A stretch of 64,000 bases of DNA from Curtobacterium sp. MCBD17_035. GTDB lineage: Bacteria; Actinomycetota; Actinomycetes; Actinomycetales; Microbacteriaceae. The notes under the pieces are model-generated. The model saw only the letters and a program-made list of their open reading frames with translations, searched no databases and was not told the DNA's origin. Shown here piece after piece: positions 19,201 through 28,044 of this stretch. Numbering within the stretch: the first letter of the stretch is position 1; the number at the start of each line of letters is the position of its first letter. The stretch covers positions 372,001 to 436,000 of the forward strand of contig NZ_CP126279.1 in assembly GCF_003234815.2 (NCBI RefSeq), given 5' to 3'. A program made the position numbers and the translations under genes.

Positions 19201-20731
19201 CGCGGCGACGGCGCCGCTCGCGGTGGCCTGGGGGCTCGAGGACCACCCGGACCGGCAGGAGCAGCGGCCCCTGGTGTTCGACCTCGACCAGGACGGCCAC
19301 CTGTTCGTCATCGGCTCGCCGCGGAGCGGACGCAGTCAGGCGCTGCGGACCCTCGCCGGCGCGATGGCCCTGCGGCTCGGTGTCGGCGACGTGCACCTCT
19401 ACGGCATCGACTGCGGCAACGGTGCCCTCCTGCCGATCGGCGCGCTCCCGCACTGCGGTGCAGTGGTGCAGCGACACGAGCCGGAACGTGTCGCGCGACT
19501 GTTGACCACCCTGCTCGGTCTCGTCCGGACGCGGCAGACGGCGTTCGCCCGCGACGGGTACGGGTCCATCGCGGAGCAGCGCGAGGCCGCGCCCGCAGCC
19601 GACGAGGTCCCCATGCCCCACGTCGTGGTCCTGCTCGACCAGTGGGAGGGCTTCATGTCCTCGCTGGCCGAGGTCGAGAACGGCGCACTGCACGACGCCG
19701 TCCAGACGCTCCTGCGCGAGGGCGTCGGCGTCGGCGTGCACCTCGTCGTCACCGGGGATCGGACGCTCACCGCCGGGCGCATGTCGAGCCAGGTCGAGCG
19801 GAAGCTCCTGCTCGCCCTGGCGGACCGCGGCGACTACGCGTACGAGGGCGTGAACGGCAAGAAGCTGCCCGAGATCATCCCGCCCGGCCGGGGGTTCCGC
19901 AACGCCACGGCCACCGAGACCCAGATCGCCGTGCTCCCCGGTGGCGCCACCGGGCGGGCGCAGGCCGACGCCCTCCGCGGGATCGGTGACGAGGTCCGAG
20001 CGTTGGTGGCCGCGGACGCGCCCCGGCCGGTCCGGGTCGACGCACTCCCGCGGGGGATCACGCGCTCCGAGGCGGTCCGGTACCTGCCGGTCGCCGATGC
20101 GCGCGCCGGGAGGATCGGGGTCGGTGTGGGCGGCGACGAGCTCCGCTTCCACACCCACGACTTCGTCGACGACACCGCGGTGTTCGTCGTCGCGGGGAGC
20201 GCTCGCTCAGGCAAGAGCACGACGTTGGTCGCGATGGCCCGACACGCCCTGGACACGGGCGGGAGCGTCGTCGCGGTCGTGCCGCGCGACTCACCGCTGC
20301 GCGCACTCGCGGCCGAGCACGCACGGTGCACCGTGTTCACCGATCCGGGACTCAGCGCGGACGACCTCGCCGCGGCGGTCGAAGGGGCGGAGGGCTTCAC
20401 CCTCGTGCTCGTCGACGACGCGGAGCTGCTCAAGGAGACCGATGCCGAGCCGGTGTTCCGCGCGATCATGGCGTCGGAGCGGGGGCGCCGCGTCGGCCTC
20501 GTGCTCGGCGGTGACGTCGAGGGCGTGGCGAGCGGGTTCCGCGGCTGGCAGGTGGACGCCAAGAAGGCACGACGAGGCCTGCTCCTCGCCCCGCTGAGCA
20601 CCGTCGACGGCGACCTGATCGGTGCCCGCCTGACCAAGAGCGCGATCGGTCAGGACCGCACGCCCGGGCGGGGGTTGCTGCACGACGCGGACGGCGTCCT
20701 CCGGGTCGTGCAGGTGCCGGAGGGCGACTGA
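16289..20731 (+). CDS. eccC: EccC/EssC-type FtsK/SpoIIIE ATPase of a type VII-like secretion system
   Basis: The 1480-residue motor protein has an N-terminal ubiquitin/FHA-like region (about residues 1-210). Two adjacent membrane helices (about 250-290) contain LVALLSPLVMVITG. Three FtsK-type ATPase domains follow. The first is complete: GTTGSGKS near residue 668, VDYKGGAAF and VIVIDEFASL. The second has an altered P-loop GSPRSGRS near 1008 and LLDQWE in place of Walker B. The third has GSARSGKS near 1303 with LVLVDDAE. A single strong ATPase followed by weaker ones is the usual pattern. ATG at 16289 is preferred over 16265 because GGGGGGAG is well spaced. Confidence 0.92.
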   Translation: MTFTFTMVDRDSGQTANVHVDGDTGRAVREVVAEAERLLATDVTSAAGPATYFVGERPLDLDASIAASGVRDGVVVSRSAEAVPPPPVRALSLGEVRIVSGPHAGTVVRADAGIVTIGSGAAAQLRVEAATQTDGLADAAAALGGQGVPDIALLVSVGPDGATVRPVNGYAGAALDGEPVVTETTWDEDAQLTIGSALLAYGRPRSRGAHLALAEDGMALEYNRPPRILPPDDHARYQLPVPPVEPPARALPILMALAPMGMAVMFVSTTGRWIYLLVALLSPLVMVITGLQGRRQGKKTHRQRVAEYEDTRARIEADATESLRRERERWIASAPDPADVYETAVGPLPRLWERRPTDPDHLLVRVGTATQRSDVTLEDPEQLSHKRTVTWDARDVPVRIELAERGVLGIAGPGDDARRIANWVVAQLATLQSPKDLTFALLTDSTRTGLWEWMSWLPHVRRDGADQPVTSIASTAAGTARLIAELSATIDARKEAGVRAGRQAQHAGQIVVVMDGARRLRAMPSLVQVLKEGPAVGVFSICLDLDERLLPEECDAVVVVRDGRLRVRQQRSERIDDARPDLVDQDWLEWVARSLSPIVDASPDVEDGAVPSSSRLLDVLALEPPTSEAVQARWTLGGRSTTAVIGESIDGAFAIDLHRDGPHGLVAGTTGSGKSELLQSLVASLAVANRPDEMVFVLVDYKGGAAFKDCVDLPHTVGMVTDLDTHQVERALESLGAELRRREHALAAVGAKDLEDHQDLRAKRAAAGDTSVPSLPRLVIVIDEFASLARELPDFVKGLVNVAQRGRSLGIHLVLATQRPGGVVSPEIRANTNIRIALRVTDQSESQDVIGANDAARIAKTTPGRAYVRLGAASLLPFQTGRVGGRRPGGVGEDADVAPLVRERNFADLSEPAPRRAATASDLADVEVTDLSVLVRAVGDAAMAIGVPEQRKPWLPPLPSLVTLADVEAVSAATAPLAVAWGLEDHPDRQEQRPLVFDLDQDGHLFVIGSPRSGRSQALRTLAGAMALRLGVGDVHLYGIDCGNGALLPIGALPHCGAVVQRHEPERVARLLTTLLGLVRTRQTAFARDGYGSIAEQREAAPAADEVPMPHVVVLLDQWEGFMSSLAEVENGALHDAVQTLLREGVGVGVHLVVTGDRTLTAGRMSSQVERKLLLALADRGDYAYEGVNGKKLPEIIPPGRGFRNATATETQIAVLPGGATGRAQADALRGIGDEVRALVAADAPRPVRVDALPRGITRSEAVRYLPVADARAGRIGVGVGGDELRFHTHDFVDDTAVFVVAGSARSGKSTTLVAMARHALDTGGSVVAVVPRDSPLRALAAEHARCTVFTDPGLSADDLAAAVEGAEGFTLVLVDDAELLKETDAEPVFRAIMASERGRRVGLVLGGDVEGVASGFRGWQVDAKKARRGLLLAPLSTVDGDLIGARLTKSAIGQDRTPGRGLLHDADGVLRVVQVPEGD

Positions 20732-20745
20732 TCGGGTGCGCGCCG

Positions 20746-21351
20746 TCAGTCGAGCGGTGTCTCGGGCACGAGCGCGGTCGCCGGTTCGGTGCGGAGCACG
20801 TGACCCCCGAAGACGACGACGTCGTCCGGGCGGATCGTGGTGCGCTGGCCGCGCGAGAGCATCGTGGAGGGGAACCCCGGGCGGTGCAGCTCGGCGCCGT
20901 TGGCGGAGTCGGCGTCGAGGACCCAGAACGAGCCCTCGGCCCCGAACCCGAATGCCAGGTGGGTCCGGCTGAGCAACCGATCCGGGTCGTCGAGCGTGAT
21001 CCGGTGCGCGGTGTCGTCGTCGATCCCGGCGGCACGGAGCGACGGGTCGCGTCCGAGGACCCCGGGGCCACGCACGAGCACGCGTCGGTCGTCGTCGAGC
21101 ACGAGGACGACGGCAGCGGCGGGCCGCGCCGGCGCCGTGGCGTCGGTGGCCGCGGTGTGCCCGAGCGGCCGCTCCGGGAGCACCGCGAGGAGGTCCCGCA
21201 CCCGTCCCGCACTCGCCCGCGGCGCGGGCGGTGGCGTCGTCACGACCCGTGCGAGTCGGCCGTCCGCGGCCATGCGCGTGACGTCGTCGGGCGCGACCCG
21301 TTCGGGCACGACGGTGACCTGACGACGACGGCGACGGAACCGGAGGCGCAT
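20746..21351 (-). CDS. FHA domain protein of the ESX-like module
   Basis: The 201-residue protein has a basic N-terminal segment (RLRFRRRRRQV), a middle linker and a C-terminal FHA domain. The domain shows GRDPSLR, LSRTHLAFGF and DADSANGAEL, the Gly-Arg, Ser-x-x-His and Asn-Gly landmarks for phosphothreonine binding. It probably acts in regulation or assembly of the secretion apparatus. Its ATG at 21351 shares one base with the preceding stop. A GTG at 21354 is the alternative, with poorer spacing to GGGAGG. It converges on eccC with a 14-nt gap. Confidence 0.8.
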   Translation of the reverse strand: MRLRFRRRRRQVTVVPERVAPDDVTRMAADGRLARVVTTPPPAPRASAGRVRDLLAVLPERPLGHTAATDATAPARPAAAVVLVLDDDRRVLVRGPGVLGRDPSLRAAGIDDDTAHRITLDDPDRLLSRTHLAFGFGAEGSFWVLDADSANGAELHRPGFPSTMLSRGQRTTIRPDDVVVFGGHVLRTEPATALVPETPLD

Positions 21352-21986
21352 CACCGCGCCTCCCGATCCGTGGCACCGCTCGCGCCCGCGTCGATGAGCT
21401 CGAACGTGTCCGTCACCGCCTCGAAGAGGTCGAACAGCGCCTCGGCGAGGTCCACCGCGGGTGAGGCGACGCTGACGAGTGCCACCTGGTCGTCCATCGG
21501 CACGAACGTCTGCATCGTCGCGACGGGGAACGACCGCTGCCCGGACGGATCGACGATCCGGCTGATGCCCCAGGTCCGCGGGACCCGGCCGACGCGGGGG
21601 AGGTCGTGGAGGTCGACGTGCGCGCGCGCAGCCTCGTCGTCACCGCTGTCCCGATCGGCCAGCATGGCGACCCGGTCGGTCAGCGCCGTGAGCGGATCGT
21701 CGTCCCCGCCGGGCGCCGGGAGCATGCTGACCGTCAGCGCACCGGACACGATCCCGTCGTCGCTCGGTTCCGCGAACGCGGCGCAGTACCGCGCGCCGGA
21801 GTCCCAGGCGGACCGGGCGAACCGTCGGAGGATCCGGACGATCTCGGTGCGGTGCTCCCGCAGGGTCGGCTGGTCCCCGACCCGTTCCTGCACGAGGGCG
21901 CTGATCGCGTCGTCGCGGTGCTCGGGTCGGACCGGCAGCTCGAACCAGGTCCGCGGCACGGTGATGGCGAAGTGGTCGGCCCCCAT
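21351..21986 (-). CDS. Unknown protein upstream of the FHA gene
   Basis: This 211-residue soluble protein is not recognised. It is rich in Asp, Ala and Val and contains FAITVPRTWFELPV near the start and VATMQTFVPMDDQVALVSVA near the end, suggesting an alpha/beta fold. It is translationally linked to the FHA protein. A GTG at 21995 could also be the start, and neither has a clear ribosome binding site. Position alone suggests a role in the ESX-like module. Confidence 0.6.
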   Translation of the reverse strand: MGADHFAITVPRTWFELPVRPEHRDDAISALVQERVGDQPTLREHRTEIVRILRRFARSAWDSGARYCAAFAEPSDDGIVSGALTVSMLPAPGGDDDPLTALTDRVAMLADRDSGDDEAARAHVDLHDLPRVGRVPRTWGISRIVDPSGQRSFPVATMQTFVPMDDQVALVSVASPAVDLAEALFDLFEAVTDTFELIDAGASGATDREAR

Positions 21987-22008
21987 GCCGACCACCGTAG
22001 CGGCTGAC

Positions 22009-22092
22009 GCTCAGCGCCTGGCGCTCAGCGGCCGAGGCTCAGCGCCTGACGCTCAGCGGCCGAGGCTCAGCGCCTGGCGCTCAGCGGCCGAC
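22009..22092. repeat. Three tandem copies of a 28-bp unit
   Basis: The copies lie at 22009-22036, 22037-22064 and 22065-22092. They differ at one internal base in copy 2 and at the last base of copy 3. The array fills the gap between two minus-strand genes. Its third copy contains the stop codon of the MpaB-type gene, so that stop is repeated downstream. Confidence 0.9.
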
Positions 22093-22809
22093 GACGGTGG
22101 TGCGGCGTGCGGCCGCCCGTCGGAGCGACCGCAGGAGCACCCGGAACGGGAGGCGCCGCACCGGTCCCGGGACCGCCGCCACGACCCGGCGCAGCACGGC
22201 GACGGTGCGGTCGTACCGGCGTTGCTCGGAGCCTCCCCACGCGAACCCGTACGCCGTCCGCAGGTCGGGGGGCAGCATCCCGACGGTGACGATCCGCGCG
22301 ATCGGCATGAGCGCGCGGATCCAGACGGGCGCGAAGCGCGGGTGGAGCAGGTCGCGGACCACCCCGCGTGCTTCGTCGGTCACGCGGAGCGCCGCGGAGG
22401 TCCGGCGCCAGTACGCGTCGAAGGCCGCGGGCGTCGAGGGCCACCGGCCCGCGGGGACCCGGAGCGCGCCGCCGAGCGGCTCGTACGCGGTGAGCACGGC
22501 GGCGGCCAGCGCCGGGTCGACCGGACCGCGGAGCAGCTCGTGCATGCGGAGCGCCGACTCGTACAGGGTCGCGGCGACCCAGAGCTGGTGGTCCGGGTCG
22601 TCGGCGCCCTGCACGGGTCGGTGGGCGTGCTCGACGAACGCGGCTGCGGCGCGGGCGTCGGCGGGCGAACCGAGCACGACCGCGTAGACGTACTGCAGCG
22701 TGTGCACGAGCCGCTGCTGCGGTCGGTGCGCGAAGTCACTGTGCCGGGCGACACCGGCCGCGACGACCGGGTCCGCGATCTGCAGCAGGATCGCCCGGCC
22801 GCCCGCCAT
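22081..22809 (-). CDS. Oxygenase MpaB family protein (DUF2236)
   Basis: The protein has 242 residues from the first ATG. MAGGRAILLQIADPVVAAGVARHSDF matches the haem-binding helix region of the MpaB/latex-clearing oxygenase family, and YVYAVVLGS and TLYESALRMHELL follow in the expected order (longer stretches were compared in shorter pieces). Members cleave or hydroxylate lipophilic substrates; the substrate here is unknown. The family similarity seems to begin about 5-15 residues before the ATG. The frame stays open up to a CTG at 22863, which overlaps the preceding stop, so the true start may be non-standard. Confidence 0.75.
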   Translation of the reverse strand: MAGGRAILLQIADPVVAAGVARHSDFAHRPQQRLVHTLQYVYAVVLGSPADARAAAAFVEHAHRPVQGADDPDHQLWVAATLYESALRMHELLRGPVDPALAAAVLTAYEPLGGALRVPAGRWPSTPAAFDAYWRRTSAALRVTDEARGVVRDLLHPRFAPVWIRALMPIARIVTVGMLPPDLRTAYGFAWGGSEQRRYDRTVAVLRRVVAAVPGPVRRLPFRVLLRSLRRAAARRTTVVGR

Positions 22810-22859
22810 GACGAGCGAGCCGTCCGCCGCGAACCGGCGGACGGCGGGGGAGACGGTCG

Positions 22860-23159
22860 TCAGAGCGACCGGTACTCGTCGTTGCCGAAGTCGACGCCCT
22901 GGGACTCGGGCTCGTCCTCGCCGTCGTTCTCCCAGAGGATCGGTTCGCCCTCGCGCGGGGCACCGCCGGTCGGTCCGTTCGCCGTGCCGTCGCCCGGTTC
23001 CGGATCAACGGTCTCGCCGGCGACGGCGTCGTTCGTGACGGTCTCGATGGACTCCTGGATCGCGTCCGGGTCCTCGTCGAACGCGACCTGGTCGTCGGTC
23101 GTCGTCTGCTCGCGGAGCTCGGTGGCGTCGTCGTCCGGTCCGATGGCGGGGTCGCTCAT
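22860..23159 (-). CDS. Small acidic protein of unknown function
   Basis: The 99-residue, strongly acidic protein is rich in Asp, Glu, Pro and Gly, has no hydrophobic core and is probably disordered. It has a good GGGAGGA ribosome binding site. No family was recognised. It lies just upstream of the MpaB-type gene and probably shares its transcript. Confidence 0.6.
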   Translation of the reverse strand: MSDPAIGPDDDATELREQTTTDDQVAFDEDPDAIQESIETVTNDAVAGETVDPEPGDGTANGPTGGAPREGEPILWENDGEDEPESQGVDFGNDEYRSL

Positions 23160-23184
23160 GGGGTCCTCCCGTGGTGCTGATGGC

Positions 23185-23208
23185 GGGGACGGCCGTGGTG
23201 CCGTCCCC
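23185..23208 (-). terminator. Hairpin between the ester-cyclase-like and acidic-protein genes
   Basis: A 9-bp stem (23185-23193 with 23200-23208) and a 6-nt loop lie about 90 nt downstream of the ester-cyclase-like stop. No T-run follows. Confidence 0.35.
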
Positions 23209-23297
23209 GTTCGTTCGTACTCGGTCCGGCCGGGGTGTGCCTCCGGACGGTGGCCGGCGTCGCTCCGCGCCGGGTGTCCGGAGCGGGGTGGTCGGCG

Positions 23298-23732
23298 TCA
23301 GGCCGTGACGAAGTGCGTCTCGCCGCCGGTCAGGTGCAGCTGCTCGGCGAGGCCCTTCTCGTCGGTCGCGCCCCAGCGCTCGACGATCTTGCAGTCCTCG
23401 AACCGCGCGGTCTGCAGCCCCCGGACGCGGAAGGTCCGGCCGGTGGGCGCGTGGCCCTGGAACTCGCCGCTGTGCGTGCCGGTGATCGTGAACACGACCG
23501 AGACGGAGTCGTCGTCCGCGACGAGCGTCTCGGGCTGCAGGGCGACGTCCGGGAACGCGGTCGTGAACTCCTGCCAGAAGGCGACGATGCCCGCCAGGCC
23601 CGGAGCGGCGCCCGGCGCCGGGTCGTGGTCGACGACGTCCTCGGCCCACACCTCGCCGAACCGGTCGAACGCACGCTGCTGGAGCAGTTCGCCGAGGTGC
23701 TGCTGGGCCTTCGTGTTGACGTCCTTGCTCAT
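23298..23732 (-). CDS. SnoaL-like ester cyclase family protein
   Basis: The 144-residue protein has a cone-shaped alpha+beta (NTF2-like) pattern. The segments VWAEDVVDHDP, FWQEFTTAFPDV and GTHSGEFQGHAPTGRTF match the SnoaL-like polyketide cyclase family, which is used for many unrelated small reactions. The His-Asp-Pro and His-Ser-Gly residues are those usually lining the pocket. AGGAG precedes the ATG. The substrate is not predictable from the neighbours. Confidence 0.8.
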   Translation of the reverse strand: MSKDVNTKAQQHLGELLQQRAFDRFGEVWAEDVVDHDPAPGAAPGLAGIVAFWQEFTTAFPDVALQPETLVADDDSVSVVFTITGTHSGEFQGHAPTGRTFRVRGLQTARFEDCKIVERWGATDEKGLAEQLHLTGGETHFVTA

Positions 23733-23944
23733 GGTGACTCCTGTCGTCGGGTCGGCGCGGGCGCGCCGCTGGGCCACCGCGTCGGGTGACGATTCCTGGG
23801 TACCCGCACCGGGCCTCCCGGCCCCGGCATCCGGAGGTGCCGCACAGGCAACGCCGTGGCGACGCGTCGGACCGCGACCCGCCACGCGGTGTTCACCGGG
23901 CGGTCACCTGCGCGACGCCCGCGTGGGCCACGCTGCTCTGGCTC

Positions 23945-23997
23945 GGGGGAGTGGAGCGCGGCCGCCGACGGGTGGTCGAGCGGCCGCGCCTTCCCCC
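23945..23997 (-). terminator. Long hairpin downstream of the RecQ-type gene
   Basis: A perfect 10-bp core (23956-23965 with 23980-23989) is extended outwards by GGGGGA against TCCCCC. It lies in the 303-nt gap 23733-24035, which holds nothing else recognisable. Its position 39 nt past the recQ stop suggests termination. Confidence 0.45.
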
Positions 23998-24035
23998 GAC
24001 CGAGCGGGACGTCGGGACCGGGACGGGGGCAGGCG

Positions 24036-25691
24036 TCAGACGGTCCGCAGGAGGCCCCGCTCGCGCACCGCGTCGATCGACAGCACGCGGTACCCGACCG
24101 ACTCGAAGAACACGGTGATCCGGTCCTCCTCGGTGCTCATGACGGTCCCGTGACCCCACTCGTCGTGCTCGACCTCGGAGTCCGGCGGGTACGCGGCGTC
24201 GTTCGAGCCGTCCGCCGCGTGGGCGTCCTGCGCGTACGCCGAGCCGGAGGTGCACGTGTCGCAGTTGCCGCAGGGCTGGGGCAGCTCGTCGCCGAAGTAG
24301 CCGAGCAGGAACTGGCGTCGGCAACCGAGGGTCTCGGCGTACTGCCGCATCATCGCGATGCGGGACTCCTCGATCCGTTCACGGTCCTCGGCGCGGGCGA
24401 CCGCGGCGTCGGCGGCGGCGTCGGCGTCCCGCGCGGCGTCGTCGTCGGTGCGGACGAGGCCGTCCTCGGTCTCCTCGAGTGCCCCGCCCTCGACGAGCGC
24501 GTTCGCGTAGCGGCCGAGGGACCGCGTCGGCACCTCCGCCGCCTCGGCGAGTTCGGGACGACGGATCGCACCGTCGTCGGGCACGGCGTCGAACACCGTG
24601 CGGAGCGTCGCCTTGGCGGGCGTCCCGGACGCGAAGAACCGGCGTAGCCCGAGGTCCTCGGCCCGGTAGTGGAGGGTCGTGGTCGCCGGGTCACCGTCGC
24701 GTCCGGCCCGACCGATCTCCTGGTAGTACGCATCGATGGACTCCGGCACGTCGGCGTGCACGACGAACCGGACGTTCGGGTTGTCGATGCCCATGCCGAA
24801 CGCGTTGGTCGCGACGACGACGTCGAGCGTGCCGGCGTGGAACGCCTCGTGCACCTCCTGCCGCTCCGACGCGCGCATGCCCGCGTGGTACGCCCGGGCC
24901 GTGCGCCCGCGGCGCGCGAGCTCGTCGGCGTACCACGCGGTCTCCTTGCGGGTCGCCACGTACAGCAGGCCGGGGACCGGGAGGGACACCACCTGCTCCA
25001 CGACGGCGGCCCGCTTGCCGTCGTCGTCGCTGTGGCGCACGACCTCGAGGCGGATGTTGGGCCGGTCGAACCCGCGGCTCAGCTCGAGCGGGTCGCGCAT
25101 GGCGAGACGCTCGACGATCTCGGCGCGGACGGGACCCGAGCCGGTCGCGGTCATCGCGAGGACCGTCGGGTGGCCGAGCCGCTCGACGACCTCGCCGAGC
25201 ACGAGGTAGTCGGGGCGGAAGTCGTGGCCCCAGCTCGAGACGCAGTGGGCCTCGTCGACGACGAACAGGCCCACGCCCAGGCCGACCAGCCGCTCGATGG
25301 TCTCGTCCTTCGCGAGCTGCTCGGGCGCGAGGAACACGTACTCGGCGTCCCCGCTCGCCAGGTCGGCCCACGCCTGCTCGACCTCGTGCGCCGGCTTCGT
25401 CGAGTTGATGGCCACCGCACGGGGCACGCCGAACTGCTCCCGTGCCTCCAGGCTGGCGACCTGGTCGTCCTGGAGCGCGATGAGCGGCGACACGACGACG
25501 GTCGGGCCGGGCACGAGGACGCCGGCGATCTGGTAGATGCCGGACTTGCCGTAGCCGGTCGGCATGACGACGAGCGTGTCACGCCCCCGCACCACGGCCT
25601 CGATCGCCTCGTCCTGCCCGGTGCGGAGGCTGGGCCAGCCGAACACGTCACGCGCTGCCGTGCTGGCGCGTCCGCGGATGTCCTCGTCCAT
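24036..25691 (-). CDS. recQ: RecQ family ATP-dependent DNA helicase
   Basis: The 551-residue superfamily 2 helicase has MPTGYGKS near residues 43-50 for ATP binding, [19 protein letters not shown] near 145, and AMTATG. The second half has [17 protein letters not shown] and [10 protein letters not shown] zinc-binding segment [11 protein letters not shown] with CGNCDTC lies near residues 455-480. The usual C-terminal HRDC domain is absent. Instead the last 60 residues resemble the small actinobacterial RecQ tail ([17 protein letters not shown]), which may bind DNA. It unwinds recombination and stalled-fork intermediates. Confidence 0.92.
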   Translation of the reverse strand: MDEDIRGRASTAARDVFGWPSLRTGQDEAIEAVVRGRDTLVVMPTGYGKSGIYQIAGVLVPGPTVVVSPLIALQDDQVASLEAREQFGVPRAVAINSTKPAHEVEQAWADLASGDAEYVFLAPEQLAKDETIERLVGLGVGLFVVDEAHCVSSWGHDFRPDYLVLGEVVERLGHPTVLAMTATGSGPVRAEIVERLAMRDPLELSRGFDRPNIRLEVVRHSDDDGKRAAVVEQVVSLPVPGLLYVATRKETAWYADELARRGRTARAYHAGMRASERQEVHEAFHAGTLDVVVATNAFGMGIDNPNVRFVVHADVPESIDAYYQEIGRAGRDGDPATTTLHYRAEDLGLRRFFASGTPAKATLRTVFDAVPDDGAIRRPELAEAAEVPTRSLGRYANALVEGGALEETEDGLVRTDDDAARDADAAADAAVARAEDRERIEESRIAMMRQYAETLGCRRQFLLGYFGDELPQPCGNCDTCTSGSAYAQDAHAADGSNDAAYPPDSEVEHDEWGHGTVMSTEEDRITVFFESVGYRVLSIDAVRERGLLRTV

Positions 25692-25781
25692 GACGGACAA
25701 CGATGTCCGGACCCTGCTCGGAGGGACCCCAGTGGTCGGGGTACGTCGATGCGCCGACGGGGTACATCCACCCCTGAGCGC

Positions 25782-25787
25782 TAGGCT
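25782..25787 (+). promoter_or_regulatory. -10 box TAGGCT for sucCD
   Basis: TAGGCT lies 118 nt upstream of the sucC start, giving a leader of about 110 nt. The leader contains a weak CTCGA/TCGAG inverted repeat and a normal ribosome binding site. Confidence 0.4.
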
Positions 25788-25905
25788 GGCCGCGGCCGTT
25801 GTCTCGACATCGAGCGACCTCGACGTCGAGTGCGACCGTCCGACCAGCGCCGACGCACGACGACGGCGCTGCCCGAAGACGCACATCGCGGTGAGGAAGA
25901 ACAGC

Positions 25906-27075
25906 GTGGATCTTTTCGAGTACCAAGCCAGGGACCTCTTCGAGTCCTCCGGCGTCCCCGTCCTGCAGGGCATCATCGCCGACACCCCCGACGAGGCCCG
26001 CGCGGCGGCCGAGCGCATCGGTGGGGTCGTCGTGGTGAAGGCGCAGGTCAAGGTCGGCGGGCGTGGCAAGGCCGGTGGGGTCAAGGTCGCGAAGACCCCC
26101 GACGAGGCGTACGAGGCCGCGCAGGCCATCCTCGGGCTCGACATCAAGGGCCACACCGTGCACCGCGTCATGGTGGCGCAGGGCGCGCAGATCGCCGAGG
26201 AGTTCTACTTCTCCGTGCTGCTCGACCGCGCGAACCGCTCGTACCTGTCGCTCGTCAGCGTCGAGGGCGGCATGGAGATCGAGCAGCTCGCGGTCGAGAA
26301 GCCCGAGGCACTCGCCCGCGTCGAGGTCAACCCGCTCACCGGGATCAACGACGCCGAGGCCGAGCAGATCGCACGCCAGGCCGGGTTCCCCGAGGGCCTG
26401 ATCCCCGCGGTCGTGCCCGTGTTCGTCGCGCTCTACGGCGTGTTCCAGGGCGAGGACGCGACGCTCGTCGAGGTCAACCCGCTCGTCCGCACCGAGGACG
26501 GCCAGATCCTCGCGCTCGACGGCAAGGTGTCGCTCGACGACAACGCGGACTTCCGGCACGAGGGTCACGCCGCGCTCGAGGACAGCGCCTCGGCCGACCC
26601 GCTCGAGGCGAAGGCCGGGGCGCACGGCCTCAACTACGTCAAGCTCGACGGCGAGGTCGGCGTGATCGGCAACGGAGCCGGGCTCGTCATGTCGACGCTC
26701 GACGTCGTCGCGTACGCGGGGGAGCGCCACGGCGGCGTCAAGCCCGCGAACTTCCTCGACATCGGCGGCGGCGCCTCGGCGGAGGTCATGGCCAACGGCC
26801 TCGACGTGATCCTCGGGGACCCGCAGGTGAAGAGCGTCTTCGTCAACGTCTTCGGCGGGATCACCGCGTGCGACGCCGTCGCGAACGGCATCGTCGCCGC
26901 GCTCGGGATCCTCGGCGACGCGGCCACGAAGCCGATCGTCGTGCGGCTCGACGGCAACAACGTGGACGAGGGCCGGCGCATCCTCGCCGAGGCGGCACAC
27001 CCGCTCGTCACCGTCGTGGCGACCATGGACGACGCGGCCGAGAAGGCCGCCGAACTCGCCGCGGCCGCGGCCTAG
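25906..27075 (+). CDS. sucC: Succinyl-CoA ligase (ADP-forming), beta subunit
   Basis: The 389-residue subunit has an ATP-grasp domain ([19 protein letters not shown] at the start, [16 protein letters not shown] for nucleotide binding) and a C-terminal flavodoxin-like domain with [11 protein letters not shown] and [13 protein letters not shown]. With SucD it interconverts succinyl-CoA and succinate with substrate-level phosphorylation in the TCA cycle. It starts at GTG with GAGGAAG at good spacing. The longer open frame upstream (from 25564) lies antisense to recQ and is not used. Confidence 0.96.
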   Translation: MDLFEYQARDLFESSGVPVLQGIIADTPDEARAAAERIGGVVVVKAQVKVGGRGKAGGVKVAKTPDEAYEAAQAILGLDIKGHTVHRVMVAQGAQIAEEFYFSVLLDRANRSYLSLVSVEGGMEIEQLAVEKPEALARVEVNPLTGINDAEAEQIARQAGFPEGLIPAVVPVFVALYGVFQGEDATLVEVNPLVRTEDGQILALDGKVSLDDNADFRHEGHAALEDSASADPLEAKAGAHGLNYVKLDGEVGVIGNGAGLVMSTLDVVAYAGERHGGVKPANFLDIGGGASAEVMANGLDVILGDPQVKSVFVNVFGGITACDAVANGIVAALGILGDAATKPIVVRLDGNNVDEGRRILAEAAHPLVTVVATMDDAAEKAAELAAAAA

Positions 27076-27089
27076 AAGGGACCAGCACC

Positions 27090-27980
27090 ATGTCCATCTT
27101 CCTCGACAAGGACTCGAAGGTCATCGTCCAGGGCATCACCGGCGGCGAGGGCACGAAGCACACCGCGCTCATGCTCAAGGCCGGGACGAAGGTCGTCGGC
27201 GGCGTGAACGCGCGCAAGGCCGGCACGACGGTCACACACGGCGACGTCACCCTGCCCGTGTTCGGCTCGGTGACCGAGGCCATCCAGGAGACCGGAGCGG
27301 ACACGTCGATCGTGTTCGTCCCGCCGGCCTTCGCGAAGGACGCCGTGATGGAGGCCATCGACGCCGAGATCCCCCTCGTCGTCGTCATCACCGAGGGCAT
27401 CCCGGTGCAGGACGCGGCGGAGTTCTGGGCACACGCGAAGGCGCTCGGCGGGAAGACCCGGATCATCGGGCCGAACTGCCCCGGCATCATCACGCCGGGC
27501 GAGTCCCTCGTCGGCATCACCCCCGCGAACATCACGGGCAAGGGGCCGATCGGCCTCGTGTCGAAGTCGGGCACGCTGACCTACCAGATGATGTACGAGC
27601 TCCGGGACCTGGGGTTCTCCACCGCGATCGGCATCGGCGGCGACCCGGTCATCGGCACGACGCACATCGACGCGCTCGCCGCGTTCGAGGCCGACCCCGA
27701 GACGACCGCGATCGTCATGATCGGCGAGATCGGCGGCGACGCCGAGGAACGCGCGGCCGACTTCATCAAGGCCAACGTCACGAAGCCGGTGGTGGGCTAT
27801 GTCGCCGGGTTCACGGCGCCGGAGGGCAAGACCATGGGGCACGCGGGGGCGATCGTGTCCGGCTCGGCCGGCACGGCCGAGGCGAAGAAGGCGGCGCTCG
27901 AGGCCGCCGGGGTCCGCGTCGGCAAGACCCCGAGCGAGACCGCGGCCCTGCTGCGGGAGGCAGTCGCCGCACTCGGCTGA
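27090..27980 (+). CDS. sucD: Succinyl-CoA ligase (ADP-forming), alpha subunit
   Basis: The 296-residue subunit begins with the CoA-binding Rossmann domain ([16 protein letters not shown]) and has [12 protein letters not shown]. The catalytic phosphohistidine lies in [15 protein letters not shown] near residue 250. It follows sucC after 14 nt and clearly forms an operon with it. Confidence 0.96.
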   Translation: MSIFLDKDSKVIVQGITGGEGTKHTALMLKAGTKVVGGVNARKAGTTVTHGDVTLPVFGSVTEAIQETGADTSIVFVPPAFAKDAVMEAIDAEIPLVVVITEGIPVQDAAEFWAHAKALGGKTRIIGPNCPGIITPGESLVGITPANITGKGPIGLVSKSGTLTYQMMYELRDLGFSTAIGIGGDPVIGTTHIDALAAFEADPETTAIVMIGEIGGDAEERAADFIKANVTKPVVGYVAGFTAPEGKTMGHAGAIVSGSAGTAEAKKAALEAAGVRVGKTPSETAALLREAVAALG

Positions 27981-28030
27981 GTGTCGCCCGGCCCGCCGCG
28001 CGCCGACCCGGTGTGCGGCGGGCCCTCCCG

Positions 28031-28036
28031 TATCCT
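28031..28036 (+). promoter_or_regulatory. -10 box TATCCT for the DUF6350 gene
   Basis: TATCCT is 8 nt before the ATG at 28045, with no ribosome binding site in between. Confidence 0.45.
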
Positions 28037-28044
28037 CGTCCGCG

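Noticed and set aside
16247..20158. A 1303-codon open frame antisense to the EccC ATPase.
   Set aside because: Its residues are the Arg/Asp/Glu/Gly-rich shadow expected from a high-GC gene on the other strand. The plus-strand frame has all the ATPase motifs.
22009..22092. CRISPR array.
   Set aside because: The 28-bp units are directly adjacent with no spacers, and no cas genes are present.
23733..24035. tRNA or small gene in the gap after recQ.
   Set aside because: No cloverleaf or GTTCGA-type loop was found. Only a terminator-like hairpin is visible.
25564..25905. Upstream extension of sucC.
   Set aside because: The first residues of SucC are highly conserved and begin at the GTG at 25906. 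The extension is antisense to recQ.
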